From Azolla caroliniana (Eukaryota > Polypodiophyta), in contig JBHGNT010000018.1 in assembly GCA_043228905.1 (NCBI GenBank), forward strand, positions 1,922,001 to 1,986,000: a stretch of 64,000 bases of DNA, read 5' to 3'. Shown piece after piece: positions 1 to 10,575 of the stretch. Within the stretch, counting starts at the first letter, position 1, and every line of letters starts with the position of its first letter. The position numbers and the translations under genes were made by a program. The notes under the pieces are model-generated. The model searched no databases, was not told the origin of the DNA, and saw nothing but the letters and a program-made list of their open reading frames with translations.

Positions 1-559
1 GTATCTTTCAAGGATCCGCTCCTCGAACTCCGGCCAACTTCAGCAGTTGGCCTACATCTCGAGCACCTCTGTGTGGATGCTCGTCGTAACTACCCATGGA
101 AATGCGGACAACCGTCTATCGTCCTCTACCACCCCTTTCACGTTGGGTTCACCAATGATGTCGCGGTATTCCGCGGGTATGTGTTGGAACGGGGAGGAAC
201 CGTCGGGGTCTCGGACCAAGGAGCCGACAAGAGAAGAAAGGTTGTCTAGATCAGCCTCTTGACGACTTCACTGGAACATTATTTGGACGTGTAACCCTAT
301 CCAGATCGATTCCCGGATGCCGGACGGTGAGCGCACGGGCTTAGAGACATATGTTGTTCCAAATTGGATGCCATATACCATCAATGAGCTCACGGGCTCA
401 TGCTCCCGGAACCGCACTCTCAAACAGGAACATAGCAAGAATAAAGCACAGGGATGCCCAAACACACGGGAGAAGCAACAAACTAATGATTAATCAGAGG
501 AAACAGGAAAGAAATACAACCGGACTCAATCGGCAAAAGAGCTTCGAGCTCTCTATACC
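1..559. other. unassigned transposon-flanking DNA
   Basis: No gene is recognised. Short open frames occur on both strands but none resembles a known protein. Base composition is richer in G+C than the intergenic DNA further right and similar to the retrotransposon that follows, so this is probably an older part of the same nested transposon cluster. Confidence 0.4.
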
Positions 560-985
560 GACACTCACATAGACACTGATACTAGTGGGCCTCTGGTCGG
601 GAGCACTCGGGCTTCCTATGCGAGCAAAGGACTCCACAACACCGGACGGATACACGAACACAGCAAATCGACTACTTGGCTCTCAAACCGACATCACTTC
701 GACCTCCCAAATCGTGGATCCTCTCCCTGTCTTCTCTCCCTCCTTCTATAGCTCAAGGAGAGAGCGAAGTCGTTACATCAGGCTGTTAAGACATCTGCTT
801 TCCATCAAAGATTTCCCTCGATTCTCTCCACCTAAACCACTTTCTGTCCTCTTTACGCATGGGACATAAAGCGCCCCCTTTTCTACTCTACCTAGTTCTT
901 TAAATGCTCTACATATATTTATATCTATTTGTACATAAGGTCATATTTGTGTGCATCCACACACACACCCGTTCCCGGAAATATC
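560..985 (+). repeat. candidate 5' LTR of the gypsy element (degenerate)
   Basis: This stretch resembles 3595-3920 in order and wording. Shared landmarks are a 'CTCAAACCGACA' block, a 'GGATCC' block, 'TATAGCTCAAGGA', 'TGTTAAGACA', 'GATTTCC/GATTCTC', and a final 'GTGCATCC..CACAC..CCGTTC' block. The two copies flank the pol remnant, as a pair of decayed LTRs would. Divergence is high by eye and I could not fix the termini or a primer-binding site, so the LTR label is an inference. Confidence 0.4.
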
Positions 986-1380
986 GTAGAAGAGTTAGAG
1001 CCGATTAATGTTGTCCTAAATAATTTGGCATGTGTGGTATCATTTAATATAATTAGTAGTCAGTCCAGAGCATCCAATTATTTTGGGGTTACCATGGTTC
1101 GAATTATACAATCCGAACATAGATTGGAGAACAAGAGAAATCAGGTATCGACAATCTCGAGAATCTACTCACAAGATTTCAACCATTTCACTACATCAAT
1201 TACGTGAGAAAGGACGCAAGGAATCAATGTTTGTATTCGTAGTATCAATGAAACCTTCCAACACTACTAAGGAGGAGTCAACAATTTAACTTCCAAGGAA
1301 GTACCATCATTATGCCAACGTTTTTGGTAAGGTAAAAGCTAGTACTCTTCCTCACTAACGATCGTGTGATTGTCCCATTG

Positions 1381-3594
1381 ATTTACAACCAGGAAAAGAG
1401 CCACTATGGGGACTAATCTACAACTTGTCACCAACTGAGCTTGAAGTTCTTCGAGCCTACATAGAGGAAAATTTGGCAAACGGGTTCATTCGACGCACCT
1501 ATTTTCTTCGTCAACAAAAAAGATGGCTCACTTCATCTAGTCGTGGATTACCGTGGCTTGAATAAGGTCGCCATCAAGAATTGATATGCACTTCCCCTAT
1601 CTCAGATCTTTTAGAAAGGATTAATGGCACAAAGTTTTTCACAAAAATTGACTTACGAGGAGCATATAACCTCGTACGGATTCGACTAGGAGACAAATGG
1701 AAGACAACTTTCCGCATCCCATATGGACACTTCAAGTATATGATTATTCCATTCGGCCTCACCAATGCGCCAACAGTCTTACCAACACATGGAAAATGAT
1801 ATATTCTGAGATCTTTTGGACATCTGTTTGATCTACTTGGATGATCTAGTAGTTTATTCAAAGACACAGGAGGAGTATGATTTCTCATGTACTACTAGTA
1901 CTAAGACCACTACGAGAACATGGTCTTTATGCAAAGCTGGAAAAGTGTAGTTTTGACTGTAACCAGGTGGAATTTCTAGCTATGTCATCTCCTTAGAAGG
2001 CATATCTATGGATGCAACTGAAGTCTAAACTGTGTTAGAGTGGCAAACTCCACGTTCATTGCGAGATGTGCAATGCTTTTAGGATTTGAAAATTTCTATC
2101 GCAAGTTTATACAGGACTACTCAAAGCTTATTTACCGCTCACACAACTTACAAAGAAGGGACAATCGTTTCTTTGGGCTAAGGAAGCGGACACTACTTTT
2201 GAAGGTCTCAAGAACGCATTTACATCAACTCCTGTTCTAGCTCATGTTGATCTGCAAAAACCATTCATCATTGAGGCAAACGCGTCAAATTTCACCCTCA
2301 GTAGTATTTTGTCACAACAAGGCGACGATGAGAAGCTACATCATGTGGCTTTCCACTCGCGCAAATTTGACGCCACCGAAATCAACTATGAGATACATGA
2401 CAAGGAGCTATTAGCAATAGTGGACTCTTTTGCACAGTGGAGGCATGTTTTAGAAGAATCTCCTCATCAAGTCATTGTATTTAATGATCACAAGAATCTT
2501 GCCTACTTCCATAATGCTTGCGTGTTAAATAGACGACAAGCTCGGTGGGCTCAGTTCCTCAGTTGTTTCGACTTCAAGATGACATATCGTCCGGGCAAGC
2601 AATAGGGGAAGGCAGATGCATTACCACGATGCTTGTATCTAGCTCCTCATCATGGTGATCCTGCATTCGACAATCAAAATGAAGTAATCCTGGGTCCAAC
2701 ACAACTTCAAGCAACGTGGGTTTTTGACACTCCATTGGATTCCTGCATTAGCGATACCATACGTGAATATTTGACGACAGGTGCTTTTGCTCAAGCTATT
2801 CTAGATCAAATCGATCCCTCTCGAGCATCTTGTCACGATCACAACAACCAGGTACGGATTATCGACAATTCAAATGTCATGATGGTTTACTCTTCTTTAA
2901 GAAACTTTTGTATGTTCCCAATGGTTCTTGTCACCTTCGAATAGTACAAAATTTTCCTGACACATAAACAGCCGAACATTTTGGTAGTACTAAAACGTTG
3001 GATTTAGTCAACGATCATTTTGGTGGCCCCATATGCGAAGATTTGTCGAAGACTATGTTCAGACATGTGATACATGTTGTAGAGCGAAGATTGGTTTGTT
3101 GGAGCCATTACCAATCCCAACCAAACCGTGACAATCCATTGAATCTCTAGATTTTATCACAGATTTTCCGGATTCGAAGGGCTTCAATGCAATCTTAACA
3201 GTGGTAGATCGATATACTAAGATGGCACATTTCGTGCCCTGTACTAAAGAAATCACTAGTGAAGAAACCGCGGGAATTGTTATGCGTGAAGTATTTTGGC
3301 ATCATGGTCTTCCTGACAGTAAGTATCATTAGTGATCGTGAACCTCAATCCATCTCTAAATTTTGGAAGCGTCTCTTCAAAATGCTCAATGTCACTTGCA
3401 ATCTCTCTTTCGGCTATCATCCCCAAACATATAGACAAGCAGAATGTACCAATCAAACGTTGGAACAGTATATTCGGTGTTTCCTTAGCTATCAACAAGA
3501 TGATTGGGCATATATTCTACACTTTGCTGAATTTTCTTATAATAATTCTATCCACTCCTCTACTAGGGTTACACCATTCTACGCTTATACCAGC
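1381..3594 (+). pseudogene. decayed Ty3/gypsy chromovirus pol (RT, RNase H, integrase)
   Basis: This is the pol of a long terminal repeat retrotransposon that would copy its RNA into DNA and integrate it. Reverse transcriptase is readable at about 1390-1990 ([45 protein letters not shown], then a degenerate YLDD region near 1838). RNase H lies at about 2250-2640 (LSQQGDDEKLHHVAFHSRK, NYEIHDKELLAIVDSF, YRPGKQ). Integrase lies at about 3020-3590 (a Cys-rich finger piece near 3060, VDRYTKMAHF near 3209, GYHPQT near 3412, QQDDWAYILHFAEFSYNN near 3497). The phrasing matches the fungal-like Tcn1 branch of chromoviruses better than the usual plant Tekay, CRM or Reina types. Several stops and frameshifts make it inactive. 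Gag and protease are not seen between the left repeat and RT, so the element is also internally deleted. Confidence 0.88.
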
Positions 3595-3920
3595 CCCGAT
3601 TCAATACAGAGCGAAAACAAAGGGAACAACAGATCTCCAGATCTCAAACCGACAACACTTCCCTCTCCAAAACGATGGATCCCTCACTCACACACAGCCC
3701 TCTCCTTTTATAGCTCAAGGACAGGTTGTTCCATCATGTTGTTAAGACAACCATTTTTTGTCCCGATTCTCTCCTCGATTTCCTCTCATCAACCCCCTTT
3801 ATTCCTCTACTCGTGTTGTCACAAAAGTACATATCAATATCAACACTTAAACTAACACTACTATTTACACATATTGGTACATCAAAAAGGTTTCATGTGC
3901 ATCCGTGCACACCTCCGTTC
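3595..3920 (+). repeat. candidate 3' LTR of the gypsy element (degenerate)
   Basis: It follows the integrase end directly and resembles 560-985, with the shared 'TATAGCTCAAGGA', 'TGTTAAGACA' and 'CATGTGCATCC' landmarks. It abuts the copia fragment that begins near 4050. Termini are not resolved. Confidence 0.4.
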
Positions 3921-4315
3921 ACATGCTCACCGACCCGTTGTCTTCCTCGTGTCCGAGATCTCCATTCAACCATGTCCAAATCCCTTTTCTCTTGGTGGTC
4001 GGAATCCTTCACGACACCGAAGTAAAGAAATCCCTTGCGAGTACCAATGAGAAACTCTATCACTCCACCCAAGAAAAGAACGCAATCACCCAATTCGGTT
4101 ACAATGACTACATTGCATATCATTATGCTTTTATGATGAAGGTGGCAATCATTCATGAGCTAGAAAGTTTTGTTGAAACTGCTCAAGATCCACGATGGGT
4201 AGAAGCGATGAACGAAGAAATGCAAGCACTCAGCAAGAACATAACATGTGACCACACAAAAAGGAAATTGGCTACCAGTGGATATACAAGGTGAACTACA
4301 ATGCCAACAACACGG

Positions 4316-5110
4316 TGTCGTGAAGAATTTCGTCTAGAGGTGGAAACCAGGAAACATTGGCTACATCGGCGGGGTGCAGCATGTGTGCTCACCCTTGTAC
4401 ATTTAGTGTGAATAACGAGGGCGCCTTTATGGCGCCGAAGAGTACTCAAGTCGGGACAGACGATCCCATGTAAGTCGGGATTTATCCCACATTGTAACAC
4501 ATCCCTCTCCTTGTTCTATAAAAGGAAGGGAGCGCCCTTTGTGAAGGGGTTGCCCATTTTGCGTTAGAGGGTATACCATTAGATTTAGGGTTAGTTCTTC
4601 TTCTTCTTCTTCTTCTTCTTCTTCTTCTTCTTCTTCCCCCTTCGTGTTTTGCTTAGGGTTTGCTTTGGCTCGGCCTCCTGTGCAAGACCCCGCTCGGCGC
4701 GACGAGCCGAGAGCTCCCTGACGGCGGCTTGACAGCAGACGACTTCTGTAACCTACCTTGGTCTGGCTCGAAGCCGGGAATGTATTCTTCCTTTTATATA
4801 CATACATTTGTGTCTTTTTGTGTATATCCGCGTCTCTGTTGGTGTCGGGTGCTTCCCCTTTCCTGCGTTTCCTGTACATAAGGGCGTGAATCGGGTCGGC
4901 CTGTGTGTCTGTGTGTGTGTGTGTGTCTGTGTGTGCGTGAGTCGGTGTCAAGCGCGCGCTCCCTCTCTTTCTCTCTCCCTTCGGTTGCTTCCGGTGTGCT
5001 TCTGGGATGCCCCGGAAACGGTGAAGTACGACTTCCTACGCTCCGTCACTCCCTAGTCCAAGACCCCCGTGGTTCCGCCTTTCTCCACGCACGCGCGTAA
5101 CAACGCGACA
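4316..5110 (+). mobile_element. 795-bp solo LTR inserted in the copia pol
   Basis: The insert interrupts the copia codons for N-N-T|V-N-R-Y-K. It starts TGTCG and ends CGACA, a perfect 5-bp terminal inverted repeat of the TG...CA type. It is flanked by ACGG(T) at 4312-4316 and 5111-5115, a 4-5 bp target-site duplication. Inside are a TATA box (TCTATAAAAGG near 4515), a (TTC)n run at about 4588-4634 and a (GT)n run at about 4903-4935. No coding domain and no second LTR are present. This is the expected product of LTR-LTR recombination of a retrotransposon younger than the copia host copy. Confidence 0.85.
4588..4634 (+). repeat. (TTC)n microsatellite
   Basis: About fifteen tandem TTC units inside the solo LTR. 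They give rise to an artefactual poly-Glu frame on the minus strand. Confidence 0.95.
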
Positions 5111-5838
5111 ACGGTTAATCGGTACAAAGCCCGACTTGTAGCAAAAGGCTACTCGTAGACACACAGAGTCAACTATGAGGAGACCTTTGCACCAGTGGCA
5201 AAGATGACGACCATTCGGACTGTGTTAGCTCTAGCAACAACAAAAGGTTGGCATCTCCATCCGATGGACGTAAAGAACGCCTTTCTCCAACGTGAATTAG
5301 AAGAAGAGGTGTACATGATACAACCACCTAAATTTAAGTCTAGATCACATCCGACTACTGTATGTTGACTCAAAAGGCCCATCTATGACCTCAAGCAAGC
5401 GCCTAGAGCATAGCATTCAAAGATAACCCAATATCTTCATCAAGTCGGCCTCAAAATGTCCAAGTCTGACAATTCCTTGTTCATCTGGAGCAACACTAAA
5501 GGACAAATATTCATCATAATATATGTCGATGACTTGGTAATTGGAGGAGAAGACATAGCCGAGATCAATAATATCAAGATGCTCCTCTATGGCAAATTCT
5601 AAATGAAGGACATGAAAGAGCTCCACAACTTCCTAGGCATCAAAGTAATTCAGAATCCTAATGCCATCCTGATCTCCCAACGACACTATGTCTTAAACAT
5701 ACTATTCAAATTCAGGATGACAAAATGCAAGCCTATAATGACCTCACTCGATCGAAATCTAATGATAGATGCAAACTCCGGCACAAAAGCGTGCACGTCG
5801 ACACACTATTGGCAAAATACAAGGGCGCAACCATTGCT

Positions 5839-6165
5839 ACATGTGATGCCATATGGCTCAAGAGAATATTGAAGGATCTGGATGTCTCCATTAACGATCC
5901 AATCTATCTCTACTATGATAACCTCGGCAGTATTCATCTTCCTCACAATCCGATCTTCCATGCTCGGACAAAGCACATCGAGGTGCATTACCACTTCTCT
6001 ACATGTGATGCCATATGGCTCAAGAGATTATTGAAGGATCTAGATGTCTCCATCAACGATCCAATCTGTCTCTACTATGATAACCTCGGCAGTATTCATC
6101 TTCCTCACAAGCCGGTCTTCCATGCTCGGACGAAGCACATCGAGGTGCATTACCACTTCATCTAA
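5839..6165 (+). repeat. two in-frame 162-bp copies of the copia RNase H end
   Basis: Copy one starts at 5839 and copy two at 6001. Both begin ACATGTGATGCCATATGG and end at the HYHF codons. The period is 162 bp (54 codons), so the frame is kept. The same two-copy structure appears again near 8206-8520 inside the larger duplication. Confidence 0.93.
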
Positions 6166-6463
6166 GAACAAGTTCTAGTGGGGGATGTTGACCTCCAACA
6201 TATCAATAAAAATATTTAGACCGTCGACATCTTCACAAAAGCTCTAGGAGTCGACAAGCTTTGGTAGTTTACGTTAGACCTTGGTCTTTCGACCTCTGAC
6301 CTACCGAGCTTGAGGGGGAGTGACAGCCAATAGACGGAAGCCGAACACAAAGAGCGGAGTGAGCCGGCTATCAAAGCCAAAGCCGGACCTAGACAACATC
6401 TAGGCGAAAGCCAACTATAAGCCAACTATCAAGCGGCAACTGGAAGTTGAGCTTGAAGGGGCA

Positions 6464-6791
6464 TGTTGAGAATCAAACTCAACTTCCTCTAGTAGTGTGA
6501 ACACACCTCAGGAATATACAAGTGTGTGAACACACCAAGTTACTATGTAACAATAACTAATGTGTCATAGATGTAACTCCTATGACACATAATTATGACG
6601 TGGTTAAATTTCCCCCTATTTCCGGAGAGGTAGTTTTAGTAAGAGAGTGTAGAGAGAAGGTTACTATATAAGCACCATCTCCTTTCCTTTGTAAAGTGTC
6701 GGTTATCATTCTTGTGAAATATAGGTATTTTGTTTTTCTGTCTAGCTTGTGTCGACTCTCTCTCCTCTTCTCTCATACACACACACACACA
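6464..6791 (+). repeat. copia LTR (unit 1 copy)
   Basis: It begins TGTTGAGAATC right after a purine tract (TTGAAGGGGCA), the expected 3' polypurine tract and LTR start. A promoter-like CTATATAAGCACC lies near 6664. The end is taken at the CA of TCTCTCATACA(CA)n, but the microsatellite blurs it. Confidence 0.75.
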
Positions 6792-6818
6792 CCTCTAATC
6801 CATTTCTGTTGCACATAA

Positions 6819-7363
6819 TCACATACTTGATTGTTTACAAACCCCCTTCCCACTTGGAACAATCCCCACTATGTCTGGTCCTTTACACTTGGAGCAACCT
6901 CGATCATGTTGGAATGTTCTTTGTGTGTTTCTTCTACTCGAGGATTTGGATGGTATGTCCCAATCCCTTGTCTTCCTCGATTCTTCTTGCTTAGCTTGCT
7001 CGTGTGTTCTCACACTATACCTTCTCTCCATGGGTTCTTCTTTGTGGTAGGACACCTCCCAATCACCAACCCACTCTACTTTGACTGCTTCTTCTAATGT
7101 TGTTGGCCTCATTTTCGTTTCCTCTCTCCGGATTGACGATCATAGAGGAAATTGTGTAACCTATCAAAATCACTTATATTAGTAATCTGAAACATCAATC
7201 TTCGATACTTTGAAATATAACTCTTGATTTTTCCCAACCCTTGAGTTAGATTTCTCCACTGATCTCTCAACATAAAAGGTTCGTTTCGTGGAATAAAATG
7301 CTCCCTTATCCTTAGATCGAAATCCTCCCAATCTTCGAAGGGTTCCCTCAACTCTACCAACAA
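6819..7363 (-). pseudogene. antisense gypsy gag fragment (unit 1)
   Basis: On the minus strand the N-terminal part (7109-7363) reads EDWEDFDLRIREHFIPRNEP then FMLRDQWRNLTQGLGKIKSY, the shape of a Retrotrans_gag capsid domain. The second part (6819-7112) sits in another frame and reads RTHEQAKQEESRKTRDWDIP with a Cys-rich CSKCKG segment, like the linker and zinc knuckle of nucleocapsid. The frame change at 7109-7112 marks decay. It lies head-on against the copia LTR, so the unit is a chimera of two elements. Confidence 0.72.
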
Positions 7364-8203
7364 GTAATGATTCTATGCGTTGCTCTTAAGGTATCAAATC
7401 ACTACCTTCACCCATGCTCTTGGCTTCACCAGACATTGCTCTAGGAAGCATTCCACATCATGTATCCACTTGTTTAGCACCAGGGACTCCCTCTTTCCAA
7501 CATACTCCCTCGAGGGTATTGGCTTGTATCTTCCATAGTCGTGTTCCTCCTCGACCCTTTCTCTTTGGCTCCTTTTTTATGATCTTTGCTCCTTCATTTT
7601 CTCCATTAGGATTTCTGCCAACTTGGCCAAAGCAATCTCCATCGGGTTCCCTCTCCTTCATGGCTCCTCTATTGCTTCTAATTCTAACGCTAATCTACTT
7701 TCCTCATTGCTTTCTCTTTCTTTGATCACCATTTTCTAATTTTATCATTATAGTGACATGGAAGAGACTTAGGTGCCCTATGTTTGAGTCCACAATTCAC
7801 CTAGCTTATTGATGCATTCTTCTATATTTATACTATACACGACATCTTCCCACACTTTTAATGGATGTTGCACTTTGTTCACTGTGATAGAAAAAGGACA
7901 AAGTTGGAGTATTCCCATGTGTGTCACCTAATTAGTAATGGAACGTGATTCTTGTGAACCAACACATACAATTTGAATCCTATCATGGTTGCAATGAGGG
8001 CTCCTATCCATGATGGGAGCTTTAAAGACTTGTCTAAAATATTGGCTTCTACATGAAAATGGTCATGCATGGAATCGCCCTGCTAACATCAACCTTACCC
8101 CAATTTTCTCATTAAGCATGGCAATACCCAACATGAGTCGGTCGAAAAATGTAGTTCACGTTAACCGAAATCCTCAAACACATCAAATTTATATAGGACC
8201 AAT
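7364..8203. other. unassigned part of the 2.37-kb unit (copy 1)
   Basis: The minus strand at 7458-7661 carries a Lys/Arg/Glu-rich stretch that could be a gag N-terminus continuing upstream of the capsid fragment, but no motif proves it. The remaining ~500 bp holds nothing I recognise. Confidence 0.4.
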
Positions 8204-8821
8204 CTGCCATATGGCTCAAGAGAATATTGAAGGATCTAGATGTCTCCATCAACGATCCAATCTGTCTCTACTATGATAACCTCGGCAGTATTCATCTTCC
8301 TCACAATCCGATCTTCCATGCTCGGACAAAGCACATCGAGGCGCATTACCACTTCGCTACATGTGATGCCATATGGCTCAAGAGAATATTGAAGGATCTG
8401 GATGTCTCCATCAACGATCCAATCTGTCTCTACTATGATAACCTCGGCAGTATTCATCTTCCTCACAATCTGGTCTTCCATGCTCGGACGAAGCACATCG
8501 AGGTGCATTACCACTTCATCGGAGAACAAGTTCTAGTGGGGGATGTTGACCTCCAACATATCAATACAAATATTTAGACCATCGACATCTTCACAAAAGC
8601 TCTAGGAGTCGACAAGCTTCGGTAGTTTACGTCAGACCTTGGTCTTTCGACCTCTGACCTACCGAGCTTGAGGGGGAGTGACAGCCAATAGACGGAAGTT
8701 GAACACAAAGAGCGGAGTGAGCCGGCTATCAAAGCCAAAGCCGGACCTAGACAACATCTAGGCGAAAGCCAACTATAAGCCAACTATCAAGCGGCAACTG
8801 GAAGTTGAGCTTGAAGGGGCA

Positions 8822-9131
8822 TGTTGAGAATCAAACTCAACTTCCTCTAGTAGTGTGAACACACCTCAGGAATATACAAGTGTGTGAACACACCAAGTTA
8901 CTATGTAACAATAACTAATGTGTCATAGATGTAACTCCTATGACACATAATTATGACGTGGTTAAATTTCCCCCTATTTCCGGAGAGGTAGTTTTAGTAA
9001 GAGAGTGTAGAGAGAAGGTTATTATATAAGCACCATCTCCTTTCCTTTGTAAAGTGTCAGTTATCATTCTTGTGAAATATAGGTATTTTGTTTTTCTTTC
9101 TAGCTTGTGTCGACTCTCTCTCCTCTTCTCT

Positions 9132-9164
<33 letters not shown>
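8822..9164 (+). repeat. copia LTR (unit 2 copy)
   Basis: Same TGTTGAGAATC start after the same purine tract as at 6464. It reaches the expanded (CA)n run. Confidence 0.75.
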
Positions 9165-9166
<2 letters not shown>

Positions 9167-9190
9167 CTAATCCATTTCTGTTGCACATAA

Positions 9191-9735
9191 TCACATACTT
9201 GATTGTTTACAAACCCCCTTCCCACTTGGAACAATCCCCACTATGTCCAGTCCTTTACACTTGGAGCAACCTCGATCATGTTGGAATGTTCTTTGTGTGT
9301 TTCTTCTACTCGAGGATTTGGATGGTATGTCCCAATCCCTTGTCTTCCTCGATTCTTCTTGCTTAGCTTGCTCGTGTGTTCTCACACTATACCTTCTCTC
9401 CATGGGTTCTTCTTTGTGGTAGGACACCTCCCAATCACCAACCCACTCTACTTTGACTGCTTCTTCTAATGTTGTTGGCCTCATTTTCGTTTCCTCTCTC
9501 CGGATTGACGATCATAGAGGAAATTGTGTAACCTATCAAAATCACTTATATTAGTAATCTGAAACATCAATCTTCGATACTTTGAAATATAACTCTTGAT
9601 TTTTCCCAACCCTTGAGTTAGATTTCTCCACTGATCTCTCAACATAAAAGGTTCGTTTCGTGGAATAAAATGCTCCCTTATCCTTAGATCGAAATCCTCC
9701 CAATCTTCGAAAGGTTCCCTCAACTCTACCAACAA
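9191..9735 (-). pseudogene. antisense gypsy gag fragment (unit 2)
   Basis: Near-identical copy of 6819-7363 with the same capsid-like phrases and the same frame break, so the break predates the tandem duplication. Confidence 0.72.
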
Positions 9736-10575
9736 GTAATGATTCTATGCGTTGCTCTTAAGGTATCAAAACACTACCTTCACCCCATGCTCTTGGCTTC
9801 ACCAGACATTGCTCTAGGAAGCATTCCACATCATGTATCCACTTGTTTAGCACCAGGGACTCCCTCTTTCCAACATACTCCCTCGAGGGTATTGGCTTGT
9901 ATCTTCCATAGTCGTGTTCCTCCTCGACCCTTTCTCTTTGGCTCCTTTTTTATGAGCTTTGCTCCTTCATTTTCTCCATTAGGATTTCTGCCAACTTGGC
10001 CAAAGCAATCTCCATCGGGTTCCCTCTCCTTCATGGCTCCTCTATTGCTTCTAATTCTAACGCTAATCTACTTTCCTCATTGCTTTCTCTTTCTTTGATC
10101 ACCATTTTCTAATTTTATCATTATAGTGACATGGAAGAGACTTAGGTGCCCTATGTTTGAGTCCACAATTCACCTAGCTTATTGATGCATTCTTCTATAT
10201 TTATACTATACACGACATCTTCCCACACTTTTAATGGATGTTGCACTTTGTTCACTGTGATAGAAAAAGGACAAAGTTGGAGTATTCCCATGTGTGTCAC
10301 CTAATTAGTAATGGAACGTGATTCTTGTGAACCAACACATACAATTTGAATCCTATCATGGTTGCAATGAGGGCTCCTATCCATGATGGGAGCTTTAAAG
10401 ACTTGTCTAAAATATTGGCTTCTACATGAAAATGGTCATGCATGGAATCGCCCTGCTAACATCAACCTTACCCCAATTTTCTCATTAAGCATGGCAATAC
10501 CCAACATGAGTCGGTCGAAAAATGTAGTTCATGTTAACCGAAATCCTCAAACACATCAAATTTATATAGGACCAA

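Larger units (their letters stand above)
4050..6463 (+). pseudogene. decayed Ty1/copia pol, split by a solo LTR
   Basis: The 3' half of a copia polyprotein. The reverse transcriptase start is at 4150-4311 (DPRWVEAMNEEMQALSKN near 4191). It is interrupted at 4316-5110 by a solo LTR and resumes at 5111 with the phrase VNRYKARLVAKGY, then NYEETFAPVAKM, MDVKNAFLQ, the catalytic YVDDLV near 5522, and FLGIKVIQ. RNase H follows at 5839-6165 (DAIWLKRILKDL, then a TKHIEVHYHF phrase), present as two in-frame copies. The remainder to 6463 is the 3' untranslated part leading to the LTR. Internal stops (for example in VAKGYS*TH near 5157 and GKF*MKD near 5602) and a missing 5' half (no gag, protease or integrase) make it inactive. 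Confidence 0.9.
5848..8203. repeat. 2.37-kb tandem duplication, unit 1
   Basis: Unit 1 runs from GCCATATGGCTCAAG to the phrase TTTATATAGGACCAA. It carries the copia RNase H tail, the copia LTR, an antisense gypsy gag fragment and about 0.8 kb of unassigned DNA. Unit 2 follows directly from 8206. The units differ only by scattered single bases and by the length of a (CA)n run, so the duplication is recent. Confidence 0.95.
8206..10575. repeat. 2.37-kb tandem duplication, unit 2
   Basis: Almost identical to 5848-8203. It contains the two RNase H copies (8206-8520), the copia LTR, the antisense gag fragment and the unassigned tail, ending at TTTATATAGGACCAA. The (CA)n run near 9135-9163 is about 14 bp longer than in unit 1. 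Confidence 0.95.

Noticed and set aside
4427-4951. Minus-strand 174-codon frame with poly-Glu
   Set aside because: Arises from the (TTC)n and (GT)n microsatellites inside the solo LTR.
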